Of a stretch of 64,000 nt of DNA, positions 1 through 8,991 are shown piece after piece. Source of the DNA: Owenweeksia sp963758205 (lineage in GTDB: Bacteria; Bacteroidota; Bacteroidia; Flavobacteriales; Schleiferiaceae); assembly GCA_963758205.1 (NCBI GenBank), contig CAVWUM010000002.1:1178001-1242000 (forward strand), given 5' to 3'. Positions within the stretch are counted from its first letter, which is position 1. Each line of letters begins with the position of its first letter. The translations under genes and the position numbers were made by a program. Under the pieces are notes generated by a model. It saw nothing but the letters and a program-made list of their open reading frames with translations, ran no database searches and was not told the DNA's origin.

Positions 1-575
1 AGTGAACTAAGCGGGGTACCTATTTGGTGGGCCGTTTCTTTTGCAAGCCCGTTCCACACACGGTTTTGCTCGCTTTTACGGGCATTGCTAAAGGCTATAT
101 ACGCAATAATTATAAAGAGCGAAATAACACAAAGCAGCACCATGGGGTAGTACCGCAGCTTAGTAAGTAAGGTGGAGTTTTGGTAGTAGAGGTATTGTTT
201 GGAATCCACCACCGTAATTTCAATGGGCTCTACCTCGCTACGCATTTCCTCCAGTTTATTTTGCACCCATTTTGGGTCTTCCAGCTTTCGCTCATCAATA
301 TTGTTGGTGCCGAGCAGGTTGCCTTCTTCATCCGTTAAAATAATGGGGATGGTGGTGTTGGAACGGATGATATCCTGTTCAAAGGTTAAAACCGTATTAG
401 TATCCGCATCCAGCACATTTCTAAGGGCGGTGGCAAATTGTTCCACTTTTTTAACCTCCTGCTCACGCAGTTCATCCAAAAAGCCTTCGGTGTACCAAAG
501 GGTACCGGCACCAATAAGTACTGCAAACAAAAAGAGTAAAAACTTCCAGAGGTTCTTCTTACCGTAAAAATCCAT
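1..575 (-). CDS. Sensor histidine kinase, N-terminal part (cut by window edge)
   Basis: About 191 codons from an ATG at 573-575, open to the window start. The protein begins MDFYGKKNLWKF, has a membrane segment near residues 12-27, an extracytoplasmic region of about 90 residues, and a second membrane segment near residues 145-165. It ends in KETAHQIGTPLSS, an H-box of the type found in Bacteroidota two-component kinases, where the His is the autophosphorylation site. The ATP-binding domain lies outside the window, so the signal and partner regulator cannot be told. It is transcribed divergently from the mannosyltransferase at 738. A TATATTTG box at 603-610 precedes the start. Confidence 0.85.
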   Translation of the reverse strand, partial: MDFYGKKNLWKFLLFLFAVLIGAGTLWYTEGFLDELREQEVKKVEQFATALRNVLDADTNTVLTFEQDIIRSNTTIPIILTDEEGNLLGTNNIDERKLEDPKWVQNKLEEMRSEVEPIEITVVDSKQYLYYQNSTLLTKLRYYPMVLLCVISLFIIIAYIAFSNARKSEQNRVWNGLAKETAHQIGTPLSS

Positions 576-602
576 ATAGGGGGCTAAAATTTGAATGCTA
601 AA

Positions 603-610
603 CAAATATA
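603..610 (-). promoter_or_regulatory. Bacteroidota -7 box for the sensor kinase
   Basis: Reads TATATTTG on the minus strand, matching the TAnnTTTG consensus, 28 bases before the kinase ATG. I see no good -33 TTTG at the usual spacing. Confidence 0.45.
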
Positions 611-695
611 GATGCTAAATATTGCACCTTGTATACGTGAAATAAGGCTTATTGACAATCGTTAGTTTTAGGCTCAAATAAGCCAATTGTTTGGT

Positions 696-703
696 TATTT
701 TTG
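696..703 (+). promoter_or_regulatory. -7 box for the mannosyltransferase-pyrC operon
   Basis: TATTTTTG matches TAnnTTTG and is followed by GCC, as are several other promoters in the window. It lies 35 bases before the proposed TTG start at 738. The -33 element is not clear. Confidence 0.45.
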
Positions 704-737
704 CCTCCTTTAATTTTTATAACAACCCTTACAACCT

Positions 738-1481
738 TTGTCTGACGCAATAGTAGTAATACCAACCTACAACGAAAAGGAAAACATTGAAGCCATATTG
801 CGCAAGGTTTTTTCGCTTTCGCACGAGCCTTACGGACGTGAGTTTGATGTGCTTATTGTGGATGATGGATCGCCTGATGGTACAGCCGATATCGTAAAGA
901 GGTTGCAAAAGGAGTTTCCCGGAGTGCTGCATATGCTGGAGCGAAAGGGAAAACAGGGATTAGGCACTGCCTACCTTGATGGATTTCGCTGGGGTAAGGA
1001 GCATCACTATCAATATTTTTTTGAGATGGATGCCGATTTTTCGCATAACCCCGAAGACCTTGTGAGGTTGTACAAAACCTGCGCTGAAGATGGTTATGAT
1101 GTAGCCATTGGCTCGCGATACATAAAAGGTGTAAATGTGGTAAACTGGCCTATGAGCCGCGTACTGCTCAGCTATTTTGCATCGCGCTATGTGCGCATTA
1201 TTTTAGGAATACCTGTTGAAGACACCACCGCGGGCTTTATGTGCTACCGCAGGGAAGTACTGGAGCGAATAAAGTTTAAGAGCATAAAATTTGTGGGCTA
1301 TGCATTTCAGATTGAGATGAAATATGTGGCCTTTAAACTCGGGTTTAAAATAAAAGAGATACCCGTAATATTTACTGACCGAACAGCTGGCAACTCAAAA
1401 ATGTCCAACAACATTATCCGCGAAGCGGTGTTTGGCGTTTTACAACTAAAGATGCGCAATATCCTTAAGCGATATAAATAA
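738..1481 (+). CDS. Polyprenol monophosphomannose synthase (GT2)
   Basis: A 247-residue cytoplasmic-face glycosyltransferase of family 2, dolichyl-phosphate mannose synthase type, which moves mannose from GDP-mannose to a polyprenyl phosphate. The GT-A hallmarks are in order: VVIPTYNE (residues 6-13), VDDGSPDGT (about 41-49), the metal-binding DADFSHNP (about 98-105) and GSRY (about 126). There is no C-terminal membrane domain, so it is the soluble short form. The start is TTG: no ATG occurs before VVIPTYNE and the next Met is about residue 67. It is the first gene of an operon, with pyrC 14 bases downstream. Substrate specificity is inferred from family resemblance. Confidence 0.85.
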   Translation: MSDAIVVIPTYNEKENIEAILRKVFSLSHEPYGREFDVLIVDDGSPDGTADIVKRLQKEFPGVLHMLERKGKQGLGTAYLDGFRWGKEHHYQYFFEMDADFSHNPEDLVRLYKTCAEDGYDVAIGSRYIKGVNVVNWPMSRVLLSYFASRYVRIILGIPVEDTTAGFMCYRREVLERIKFKSIKFVGYAFQIEMKYVAFKLGFKIKEIPVIFTDRTAGNSKMSNNIIREAVFGVLQLKMRNILKRYK

Positions 1482-1495
1482 TCTTAAATGACGGT

Positions 1496-2833
1496 ATGAA
1501 GAGGATCCTGATAAAAAACGCCAGGATAGTTAATGAAAACAAAATCTTTGAAGGCGACCTGCTAATTGAAGGAAACCGGATAGCAAAGATTGACCAGAAC
1601 CTGAGCCAGGTGCATAGCGACACCACACTTATTGATGCCGAGGGTAAGTTTTTAATACCCGGAGTAATAGATGACCAGGTACACTTCCGTGAGCCGGGCC
1701 TTACCCATAAGGGAGATATTGCCAGCGAATCGCGTGCGGCTGTGGCCGGAGGTATAACCTCGTATATTGAACAGCCCAACACCAAGCCACCGGCTGTAAC
1801 ACTTGTTGAGCTTGAAAAGAAATATGACACTGCCGAAAATAGCTCTGTAGCCAACTATGCCTTTAACCTGGGCGCCACCAATGATAATATTGATGAAATA
1901 AAAAAAGCCGATCCCAAAAGGATACCCGGGGTAAAGGTTTTTATGGGCAGCAGCACCGGCAATATGCTGGTTGACGAAAAAGAGGCACTAGACCGCATTT
2001 TCAGCGAAAGCCCCTTGATGGTAATAACCCATTGCGAGGATGAGGAAACCATCTCCTTCAACTTTGAGCAATATAAGGAGCGCTATGGCGATGATATCCC
2101 GATTGAGTTTCATCCGGAAATAAGAAGCCGGGAGGCCTGTTTTAAATCTACCAGCCTGGCTATTGAACTGGCAAAAAAACACGGCACACGCCTACATGTA
2201 TTTCATATTTCCACGGCAGAAGAAGCCGCTCTGTTTAGCAATAAGCCATTGGAGGAAAAAATGATTACAGCTGAGGCCTGCATTCATCACCTTTGGTTTT
2301 CAGCTGAAGACTATGCAGAACTGGGAACTCTTATAAAGTGGAATCCCGCAGTAAAGGAAATAAGCGACCGCGAGGCCCTATGGAAGGCTTTAAAGGAAGG
2401 GCGCCTGGATGTGGTGGCTACTGACCATGCCCCGCATACCCTTGAGGAAAAGAAAAACGTATACACCAAAGCCCCGAGTGGCGGACCATTGGTGCAACAT
2501 GCGCTACCCGCTATGATGGAATTTGTGCGCGATGAAGATATAAGCATGGAAATGCTGGTAACTAAAATGTGCCACAACCCCGCCCGCATCTTTAGTATCA
2601 AAGAGCGCGGATTTATACGTGAGGGTTATTTTGCCGATTTAGTTCTTCTGGACCCATCCAGACCATGGAAGGTGAACAGTGATAATATACTTGCTAAGTG
2701 CGGATGGTCGCCTTTTGAGGGAGTTACCTTTCGTTCAAGAATTACCCACACCTTTGTGAACGGCCATTTGGCCTATGATAATGGTAAGGTAAACGATGGT
2801 AAAAAGGGTATGCGCCTTGAGTTCGATCGTTAA
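1496..2833 (+). CDS. pyrC: Dihydroorotase
   Basis: 445 residues, amidohydrolase fold. It cyclises carbamoyl-aspartate to dihydroorotate, the third step of de novo pyrimidine synthesis. The metal motif, usually DxHxHxR, reads DDQVHFREPG at residues 59-68, so Gln61 replaces the first His. As far as I recall this variant is usual in Bacteroidota dihydroorotases. ATDHAPHT (about 308-315) is the conserved C-terminal metal/catalytic motif. The ATG lies 14 bases after the mannosyltransferase stop, and the 3' end overlaps the next lipoprotein gene. A dihydropyrimidinase or allantoinase is less likely, because FREPGLTHKGD is typical of dihydroorotases. Confidence 0.92.
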   Translation: MKRILIKNARIVNENKIFEGDLLIEGNRIAKIDQNLSQVHSDTTLIDAEGKFLIPGVIDDQVHFREPGLTHKGDIASESRAAVAGGITSYIEQPNTKPPAVTLVELEKKYDTAENSSVANYAFNLGATNDNIDEIKKADPKRIPGVKVFMGSSTGNMLVDEKEALDRIFSESPLMVITHCEDEETISFNFEQYKERYGDDIPIEFHPEIRSREACFKSTSLAIELAKKHGTRLHVFHISTAEEAALFSNKPLEEKMITAEACIHHLWFSAEDYAELGTLIKWNPAVKEISDREALWKALKEGRLDVVATDHAPHTLEEKKNVYTKAPSGGPLVQHALPAMMEFVRDEDISMEMLVTKMCHNPARIFSIKERGFIREGYFADLVLLDPSRPWKVNSDNILAKCGWSPFEGVTFRSRITHTFVNGHLAYDNGKVNDGKKGMRLEFDR

Positions 2834-3284
2834 AATACTTGCTTTTATCATTCTGCTTTCAGCCTGTTCGGGCAACAGGGGCGAAATAGATGTACCCGCT
2901 GATATTATTCCACGGGATACCATGATAAGTGCCCTCGTGGATATGCATCTTATCGAGGGCGCCAAGGCCGGCCAAAAAGTAATGGGCGATACGGTAAAGA
3001 TTAACATCTACTACGCTAAGTTGTATCAAAAATATGGCGTAACGGAAAAGGAATACGAGAAAAGCTTCAGGTTTTACTCGGAGCACCCTGAGGCCATGAA
3101 TAAGATGTACCAGGAGGTAATTGAGCGCCTCAACAAAATACAAATGGAGCCGCCACGCACTCCTCTGGTTGAAAGGGCTGACACCCTAAGTGATGCACCA
3201 CCTGATACGGTTTCCAATCGCAAAAGCTTCCTGAACTCGATAAACAACCCGGCTGATAGTTTGGAGGAGGGCCAGGGACAATAA
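2796..3284 (+). CDS. DUF4296-family lipoprotein
   Basis: 162 residues. A hydrophobic signal (about residues 10-23) ends in the lipobox LLSAC, so it is probably an acylated envelope lipoprotein. The body is helical and charged (PRDTMISALVDMHLIEGAKA), as in the DUF4296 family, whose function is unknown. The C-terminal 40 residues are Pro/Ser/Asp rich and look disordered. The start is uncertain: ATG 2796 overlaps pyrC by 38 bases, while TTG 2817 would give a tighter signal peptide. It is the last gene of the mannosyltransferase-pyrC operon. Confidence 0.75.
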   Translation: MVKRVCALSSIVKILAFIILLSACSGNRGEIDVPADIIPRDTMISALVDMHLIEGAKAGQKVMGDTVKINIYYAKLYQKYGVTEKEYEKSFRFYSEHPEAMNKMYQEVIERLNKIQMEPPRTPLVERADTLSDAPPDTVSNRKSFLNSINNPADSLEEGQGQ

Positions 3285-3306
3285 GTCAATGAAGATGTAA
3301 AGGCCT

Positions 3307-3331
3307 GGGTTGCTATATTCTTCTGCAACCC
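3307..3331. terminator. Hairpin between convergent genes
   Basis: GGGTTGC (3307-3313) pairs with GCAACCC (3325-3331) around an 11-base loop, between the ends of the plus-strand lipoprotein gene and the minus-strand epimerase. There is no strong T-run on either side, so it is a modest bidirectional terminator candidate. Confidence 0.4.
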
Positions 3332-3346
3332 GCATTAAGCCTATAA

Positions 3347-4372
3347 CTACTCCCCGGTATCTTTTAAGTAAAAAGAAGCAAAATCAGCAATGGTCTCCTC
3401 CACTGATCTGAAGTCAAAGTTTAGTTTCTCTCTAACTTTGGTGTTATCGTAGTAATTCATTTGATGTGCCGTACGGGCAGTTTCTTTGGTTACCATAGGC
3501 TTTCCGCCAAATAACCGCACTTCGCAGTACTTCCAGACGCCACACTATTTCACCCATCCATGGCTTAGCGTGTATGGATGGCGCCTTAGCGCCCAGTTGT
3601 TCGGCAATCATTTTAAAAACGTCGCGGTAGGTTTTATTTTCAGAAACCAGTACATAGCGCTTTGCGGTTATATTGCTTTCCATAAGCAGATGCATAGCTT
3701 TTGCTACATCGCGGGCATCCACATAGGCATTTACACCTTCAGTGTAATATTTAAATCCGTTGGCCACACGCCCAAATAGCGCTGCACTTCCCACATCCCA
3801 CTTACCTGGGCCCAATATTATGCTGGGATTTACAATTACAGCATTCAAGGCCTTCTTCAGTACCGCGCCATACTTCAAGTTCAGAGAGGTATTTGCTTTT
3901 AGCATAAGCCGAGTTGTGTTTACTCTCCACCCATTCCGTTTTTTCATCAATCGGTTCGCCTTGTTTTTGCCTTCCCAATGCCGCCACGCTACTCACATGC
4001 ACCAGCTTTTTTATTTCTTTTTCAAGGGATACATTCACCACGTTGGCCGTGATTTGAGGGTTTACTTCCATAAGTTCATCCGCATCTGAAGGATCAAAAG
4101 AAACAATGGCTGCACAGTGATACACCTGGTCTCATGCCCTCCATTACTTCTGCAAGCTGAAAAACATCCAGCAAGTCCGCTTCCACCCAGTTTATCCGGG
4201 CAAAGTAGTTGTCAGTCTCATCAGTGTAATACGAGAATATTTTAATCACCTGCTTAAGGTCAGAGCCTTTACGGCAGAGTGCTGTAACCTTATGCCCGTT
4301 TGATACGAGTTCAAAAAGCAAATGGGCGCCCAGCATACCCGTGCCACCAGTAACTAAAATCGTTTGCTCCAA
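3347..4372 (-). pseudogene. NAD-dependent epimerase/dehydratase, three frameshifts
   Basis: An extended short-chain dehydrogenase broken into four frame segments. It opens at TTG 4370-4372 with TILVTGGTGMLGAHL (Rossmann GxxGxxG), then LVHVSSVAALG, the catalytic-type YAKSKYLSE (YxxxK) and NPSIILGPG, and ends near TAG 3347-3349. The frame changes lie near 4132, 3846 and 3518. Each is one extra base. Removing them gives a continuous 340-residue protein of normal length with all motifs intact. A multi-lesion pseudogene usually also carries stops, deletions or motif loss, and none are seen. Because rplM and pyrH show the same lesion type, the gene may be intact in the organism. Substrate unknown. 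Confidence 0.75.
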
Positions 4373-4386
4373 GCGGGTTTTTAATC

Positions 4387-4417
4387 TTTGATTAGGATGG
4401 GCAAAGCTATACTTTTG
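4387..4417 (+). promoter_or_regulatory. tyrS promoter (TTTG-N19-TACTTTTG)
   Basis: TTTG at 4387-4390, a 19-base spacer, then TACTTTTG at 4410-4417, a full match to the Bacteroidota -33/-7 consensus. It lies 27 bases before ATG 4445. It also argues against an earlier start for tyrS, since a TTG at 4388 would fall inside the promoter. Confidence 0.7.
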
Positions 4418-4444
4418 CCCGTCAAGCTTGAAATAAATCACCAA

Positions 4445-5725
4445 ATGACAAAAAACTTTGTAAAGGAACTCCGCTGGCGCGGGATGCTGCATGATATGAT
4501 GCCCGGAACTGAAGAATTATTGCAAAAGGAAATGGTATCAGGGTATATTGGTTTTGACCCCACAGCTGACTCACTTGGGGTGGGTAACCTGGTGCAGATT
4601 ATGACACTGGTGCATTTTCAAAGGGCCGGCCACAAGCCTTTTGCTTTGGTGGGTGGAGCCACGGGTATGGTGGGTGATCCTTCCGGTAAATCAGAAGAAC
4701 GCAACCTGCTGGACGAAAAAATTCTGAACCATAACCTGCAATATCAGAAAACACAGCTTGAAAAATTTCTTGATTTTGAAAGTGGTGAGAATTCAGCCGT
4801 AATTGTAAACAACTACGATTGGTTTAAAAACTTCAGCTTTTTAGGATTTATAAGAGATGTGGGCAAGCACATTTCCATAAACTATATGCTGGCTAAAGAC
4901 TCTGTAAAAAACAGGCTTGAAAACGGAATGTCATTTACCGAGTTTACCTACCAGCTGGTGCAGGGGTATGATTTTGTACACCTAAACCGTGAGCATGGGA
5001 TAAAACTTCAAATGGGTGGCAGCGATCAGTGGGGCAACATCACCACCGGTACCGAGCTTATCCGCAGGATGGGAGGCGATGAAGCTTTTGCGCTTACCAC
5101 TCCACTTATCAAAAAAGCGGACGGAACCAAGTTTGGAAAATCTGCCTCAGGTAACATTTGGTTGGATCCAAAAAAAACCAGCCCCTATAAGTTTTACCAG
5201 TTTTGGCTCAATTCAGCTGATGAAGACTGTGAGAACTACATCAAAATATTCAGCCTTAAAAGCCGCGAAGAAATTGAAGCTCTTATTAAAGAGCATCGCG
5301 AAGCGCCTCATCAGCGAATGCTGCAAAATGGACTGGCAGAAGAAATTACTGAGAGGGTACATTCTAAAGCTGACTTGCAGAATGCTATAAATGCCTCACA
5401 TATTCTTTTTGGGAATAGCACCGATGAAGATTTGAGGAGAATTAATACTGAAACCTTGCTTGACATATTTTCAGGAGTGCCACAATATGTAATCTCAAAA
5501 AATGATTTGACTGAAGGTATTCCTGTAATTGATTTTGTAGCGGAAAAAACAGCTATATTCGCTTCGAGGGGTGAGGCTCGCAAAATGATCCAGGCAAATG
5601 GTTTTAGCATTAACAAGACCAAAGTAAGTCTGGAGAAAGTTGTGGCCCCTGCAGACCTTGTGAGCGACCAACTTATTCTTTGCCAAAAGGGTAAGAAAAA
5701 TTATTTTCTTGTAAAAGTGGAATAG
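4445..5725 (+). CDS. tyrS: Tyrosine--tRNA ligase
   Basis: 426 residues, the normal length of a bacterial class I TyrRS. It charges tRNA-Tyr with tyrosine in the cytoplasm. GFDPTADSLGVGNL near residues 36-49 is the HIGH-region signature in its TyrRS form. TKFGKS near 228-233 is the KMSKS loop. GSDQWGNI lies in the tyrosine pocket. The last 70 or so residues (ARKMIQANGFSINKTKV) form an S4 RNA-binding domain. ATG 4445 was chosen because the upstream in-frame codons overlap the promoter and MTKNFVKELRWRGM is a typical N-terminus. It is divergent from the broken epimerase. Confidence 0.96.
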   Translation: MTKNFVKELRWRGMLHDMMPGTEELLQKEMVSGYIGFDPTADSLGVGNLVQIMTLVHFQRAGHKPFALVGGATGMVGDPSGKSEERNLLDEKILNHNLQYQKTQLEKFLDFESGENSAVIVNNYDWFKNFSFLGFIRDVGKHISINYMLAKDSVKNRLENGMSFTEFTYQLVQGYDFVHLNREHGIKLQMGGSDQWGNITTGTELIRRMGGDEAFALTTPLIKKADGTKFGKSASGNIWLDPKKTSPYKFYQFWLNSADEDCENYIKIFSLKSREEIEALIKEHREAPHQRMLQNGLAEEITERVHSKADLQNAINASHILFGNSTDEDLRRINTETLLDIFSGVPQYVISKNDLTEGIPVIDFVAEKTAIFASRGEARKMIQANGFSINKTKVSLEKVVAPADLVSDQLILCQKGKKNYFLVKVE

Positions 5726-5786
5726 GGCTGCGAACAATTTATAAAATCTGTGTTTTTAAGTGCAGTATTAATTCTATCAATTTTCC

Positions 5787-6332
5787 TTGACCCAAAACAA
5801 CAATATAACTACTGAGAATCTTGTTCCCGAATTTAAAAAGGGAAATAAGGCCGCTCTCAGTTTTATCTATGATGCCTACTCCGGGGCATTGTATGGCATT
5901 TTGCTAAAGATGACCCGGAACGAGGAACTCAGTCAGGATTTGCTGCAGGAAACCTTTATTAAAATCTGGAAGTATCATGATAAATATGATGCTGATAAGG
6001 GTACTTTATACACGTGGATGTTAAACCTCACGCGGAATAATTGTATTGATTATCTGCGATCTAAGCGAAATAAGAACCAGCAACAAAACCGTGAACTCGA
6101 TAGTCTCGTATATGGTTTGGAAAGCACTAGCAATTTTAATCCCGACCACATAGGATTAAGAGGTATGCTTGACCAACTTCCTGCCGAGCAAAAAGAGATT
6201 ATTACCCTTTCGTATTTCGAAGGATTTACTCAGAAAGAAATTTCTGAAGAATATGATATACCCCTGGGAACTGTAAAGAGCAGGGCCAAGGCAGCTATGG
6301 ATAAACTGCGAAAAGTAATGTCTGCAAATTGA
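5787..6332 (+). CDS. ECF-type RNA polymerase sigma factor
   Basis: 181 residues, sigma-70 family with only regions 2 and 4. Region 2 covers about residues 15-85 (ELSQDLLQETFIKIWKY, then YTWMLNLTRNNCIDYLRSKR, the -10-binding helix). Region 4 covers about 128-178 (LPAEQKEIITLSYFEGFTQ and an HTH with GTVKSR). The start is TTG 5787, as no ATG precedes the conserved region. The next gene, 13 bases downstream, encodes a membrane anti-sigma factor, so the pair is probably co-transcribed and self-regulating, like SigK/RskA-type pairs. Inducing signal and regulon are unknown. Confidence 0.88.
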   Translation: MTQNNNITTENLVPEFKKGNKAALSFIYDAYSGALYGILLKMTRNEELSQDLLQETFIKIWKYHDKYDADKGTLYTWMLNLTRNNCIDYLRSKRNKNQQQNRELDSLVYGLESTSNFNPDHIGLRGMLDQLPAEQKEIITLSYFEGFTQKEISEEYDIPLGTVKSRAKAAMDKLRKVMSAN

Positions 6333-6345
6333 GATTAACTTTTAG

Positions 6346-7204
6346 TTGAAGCGAGAAGAATTGAATACTGTAGAATACATAGAATCCGGCATATTGGAAA
6401 TTTATGCTCTAGGCATGCTTAGCGAAGCAGAAAGAGCAGAGGTGGAAGATATGGCTGCAAAATACCCGGAGGTAAAGCAAGCACTCCGAGAAATCGAGGA
6501 GGCTCTTGGGGATATGGCTCTTTCGGAGAGTGTTTCTCCTCCACCAGCCTTGAAAGACGATATCCTTACTGCGGCTTTTGAAGCTGAACAGACTAGCGAA
6601 GGTCGTGATGAGCCCATTGTAAAGCCCCTAAATGCACAAGCAGAAAAGGCCGGTACTAGCAGCAATTCATTTTCATTTTTAGCAGTGGCAGCTACCGTGG
6701 TATTATTGGTGAGCCTTGGCGTAAACTTTTGGCAATACCAAAAAGTGGAAACGCTGGAGAAAGACCTTGAAAAAACAGAAATGCGTGTGGCTGAGCTTGA
6801 ATCCGATAATCAGGTAATGGTAGCCAACTTTAAGGATGTGCAACAAAACCTGGCCATACTTGCGTGATCCAAATACTGCAACTTTTGTAATGAAGGGAGT
6901 TGAAGGACGCGATCCGAATTACAGGGCTAATATATATTGGAACTCTACCACGGAAATTGTGTACCTTGATGTTAAATCTTTACCCGATGCCCCCAACGGA
7001 AAGCAATACCAACTTTGGGCACTTAAAGACGGCAAGCCAATTGACATGGGTGTATTTAATGCTGTTGACACTGAAAAGGCCCTACTGGAAATGGGCTCAG
7101 TGCCCGGTGCAGATGCTTTTGCCGTTACGCTTGAAAAAGCGGGTGGCGTGCCATCTCCTACCTTAGAAGAGATGTATGTATATGGAACTCCGATACAATC
7201 CTAA
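6346..7204 (+). CDS. Anti-sigma factor, RskA-like (frameshifted in this sequence)
   Basis: Read with one base removed near 6862, this is a 285-residue single-pass membrane protein. The N-terminus (VEYIESGILEIYALGMLSEA) resembles anti-sigma domains that hold an ECF factor. A membrane helix covers about residues 106-127 (SFLAVAATVVLLVSLGVNFW), followed by a coiled stretch (VETLEKDLEKTEMRVAELES). The periplasmic C-terminal half (GKQYQLWALKDGKPIDMGVF) matches the RskA C-terminal domain. As given, frame 0 stops at TGA 6865-6867, just past the membrane domain. A true truncation would remove the sensing domain, but a sequencing insertion is more likely. TTG start. The stop overlaps the convergent gene by 2-4 bases. 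Confidence 0.82.
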
Positions 7205-7953
7205 AGCCCCATAAAAGTATAGAGTATTTTATCCTGAATAAGCTCAGCCTGTGCGGCCGTGGGCTTGTAGAAGTATATTACTTTATAGGAGCCATCCTCC
7301 CAGGTTGTTTTTAGTTTTTCAGCGGTAACCGTTTGATTATTGGTTATTACCGCATACGGGTTTCCCGGCCCTCTGAATACTACAATCACTCTAAAGTCCT
7401 TATCCTCACTTAGCGTTTTATTTTGCTCGCGGTAGGCAAAAGCAGTAAGATCTTCAAAAGTGCGCTCCTCAAAACCATATGATCTGAATAATTCCGTAAA
7501 ACCTTCCTCTTTTACTGTTCTTGATTTTTCAGCCAGCAGTTTGGTTATTATATCCTCTGGTCTTGTATCGTCCTTTATTTTGGTTTTAAAAATATAACCC
7601 TCAATAATGGCCCTAAAACGATCCTTGCTGCGGTACCCTTTTACAATTTCGCCTTCTTTCACCTTTACTTCTTCAATGGTGGCACCCACTTCGTTGCCCT
7701 CCTTATCGGTTAAGGTGGCTCCGCTGCTTATTACTTTTTTATCAGCAACAAGGGCAGGGTCTACATATATTTCCTTACGTATTTTAAACCAGCCATCTTC
7801 CGGATCAAAGGTGAAAATAGATTGATCCGCATTGAGGCTGAATATGGGTTCACCCTGAATTTTGTTTAACACCTTGGTGGTTTCCTCAATCAATTGGGCG
7901 TTACCTGTAATTGCAAATAGGGTTATCAGAGTAGCGACTATGTATTTCATCAA
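7201..7953 (-). CDS. Secreted protein of unknown function
   Basis: 250 residues with a signal peptide (about 1-19, ending TGNAQ). I do not recognise a family. The mature part is charged, with alternating strand and helix, and contains a GYRSKDRFRAIIEGYIF stretch and an ITKLLAEKSRTVKEEGF segment. No lipobox, membrane helix or T9SS tail is present, so it should be periplasmic or exported. It is transcribed downstream of the LuxE-like gene with a 10-base gap, so the two probably share an mRNA. Confidence 0.65.
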   Translation of the reverse strand: MMKYIVATLITLFAITGNAQLIEETTKVLNKIQGEPIFSLNADQSIFTFDPEDGWFKIRKEIYVDPALVADKKVISSGATLTDKEGNEVGATIEEVKVKEGEIVKGYRSKDRFRAIIEGYIFKTKIKDDTRPEDIITKLLAEKSRTVKEEGFTELFRSYGFEERTFEDLTAFAYREQNKTLSEDKDFRVIVVFRGPGNPYAVITNNQTVTAEKLKTTWEDGSYKVIYFYKPTAAQAELIQDKILYTFMGL

Positions 7954-7963
7954 ATCAAAAAGT

Positions 7964-8959
7964 TTAAATTACCATTAGGTTACAGCCGCGAATGTCGGCA
8001 TTATCAAAACGCCCCATTACCTCAAAACTTACATCTTCATAAAGCCGGCCCAGATCCTGGGTTTCAACAAAGGCGCAACTGTCAATATTTGCCAAATCTA
8101 TAATGTTTATTCCACCTGTTTTACCCTTATGGGCATACGTAAAGGGGTCATCCGTTTCCCGTATCAATACCTTCATCCATGGCGGGGTGGTAAATTTTCC
8201 GCTTCCGCGGGAGTAGGCCTGCGACATGAATTCTGTCATTCCATACTCTGAATGTATATACGAAACGCCAAAAGCCGGGGCTAATATATCATGGAGTTCC
8301 TTTCTGATCATTTCCTTTCTGCGGCCCTTCATGCCACCCGTTTCCATTACGGTTATAGTATCGTTTTGGGGTAGTTTATATTTTTCTGCAAAATCCAGCA
8401 AGGCAAAACTCACACCCAAAAGTAAAGTCTTCTTTTTGGCTTTTATTTTTTCCAGCAATACGCTTTGCAGGCCTTCAAGGTTATTTAGGTAAAATCCGCT
8501 GTCTGTATCCCTGCTCTGCTCTATCATTTTACCAGCCATGTATATAAGTGATGACCCGGAGCGCTCAAGGTAAGAGGGCAATAACGCCAGCACGCAATAG
8601 TGTTCTATTGGTTCGTATAGCCTTTCAAAACCGCGTTTACAGCTATCTTCATAAAGGTCAATATCACCAACAAAATGACTACTGGTCTGCTTGCCCGTTG
8701 TGCCTGAGCTGGTAAATACCTGTTGAGCTTCAAATGATCCACATTTTACCTGATGTGATTTAAAGAAGGATATTGGAAGAAATGGAATCTGCGAAAGTTC
8801 GGTTACCTGATCAGGATTAACTTCAAGCGCCTTCAGGTAATCACCATACACTATATTGTTTTGGCTTTGGTACCGGAATAGCTCCAGCGCCAGCTCTACA
8901 AACTCTGCACCACTGGCGATGTTAAAAATCTTACTTTTGAAATATTGCTTATGTACCAA
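7964..8959 (-). CDS. LuxE/PaaK-family acyl-protein synthetase-like enzyme
   Basis: 331 residues, related to the LuxE acyl-protein synthetase/adenylate-forming group. The phosphate-binding signature FTSSGTTGKQTS (about residues 82-93) and SEYGMTEFMSQAYS (about 237-250) fit an ANL-type AMP-forming activation of a carboxylate. At about 330 residues it is shorter than full acyl-CoA ligases and close to LuxE length. The acyl substrate and acceptor cannot be read from the sequence. The start is TTG 8957-8959: an in-frame stop lies just upstream and no ATG is near. It leads the two-gene minus-strand unit with the secreted protein. Confidence 0.8.
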   Translation of the reverse strand: MVHKQYFKSKIFNIASGAEFVELALELFRYQSQNNIVYGDYLKALEVNPDQVTELSQIPFLPISFFKSHQVKCGSFEAQQVFTSSGTTGKQTSSHFVGDIDLYEDSCKRGFERLYEPIEHYCVLALLPSYLERSGSSLIYMAGKMIEQSRDTDSGFYLNNLEGLQSVLLEKIKAKKKTLLLGVSFALLDFAEKYKLPQNDTITVMETGGMKGRRKEMIRKELHDILAPAFGVSYIHSEYGMTEFMSQAYSRGSGKFTTPPWMKVLIRETDDPFTYAHKGKTGGINIIDLANIDSCAFVETQDLGRLYEDVSFEVMGRFDNADIRGCNLMVI

Positions 8960-8991
8960 CGTTTATCGCTTAATATGCGTTTTACTACCAG

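Noticed and set aside
199..567. Plus-strand open frame of 122 codons
   Set aside because: It is the complement of the sensor-kinase gene, whose minus-strand frame has membrane helices and an H-box. The plus-strand product is a Ser-rich shadow.
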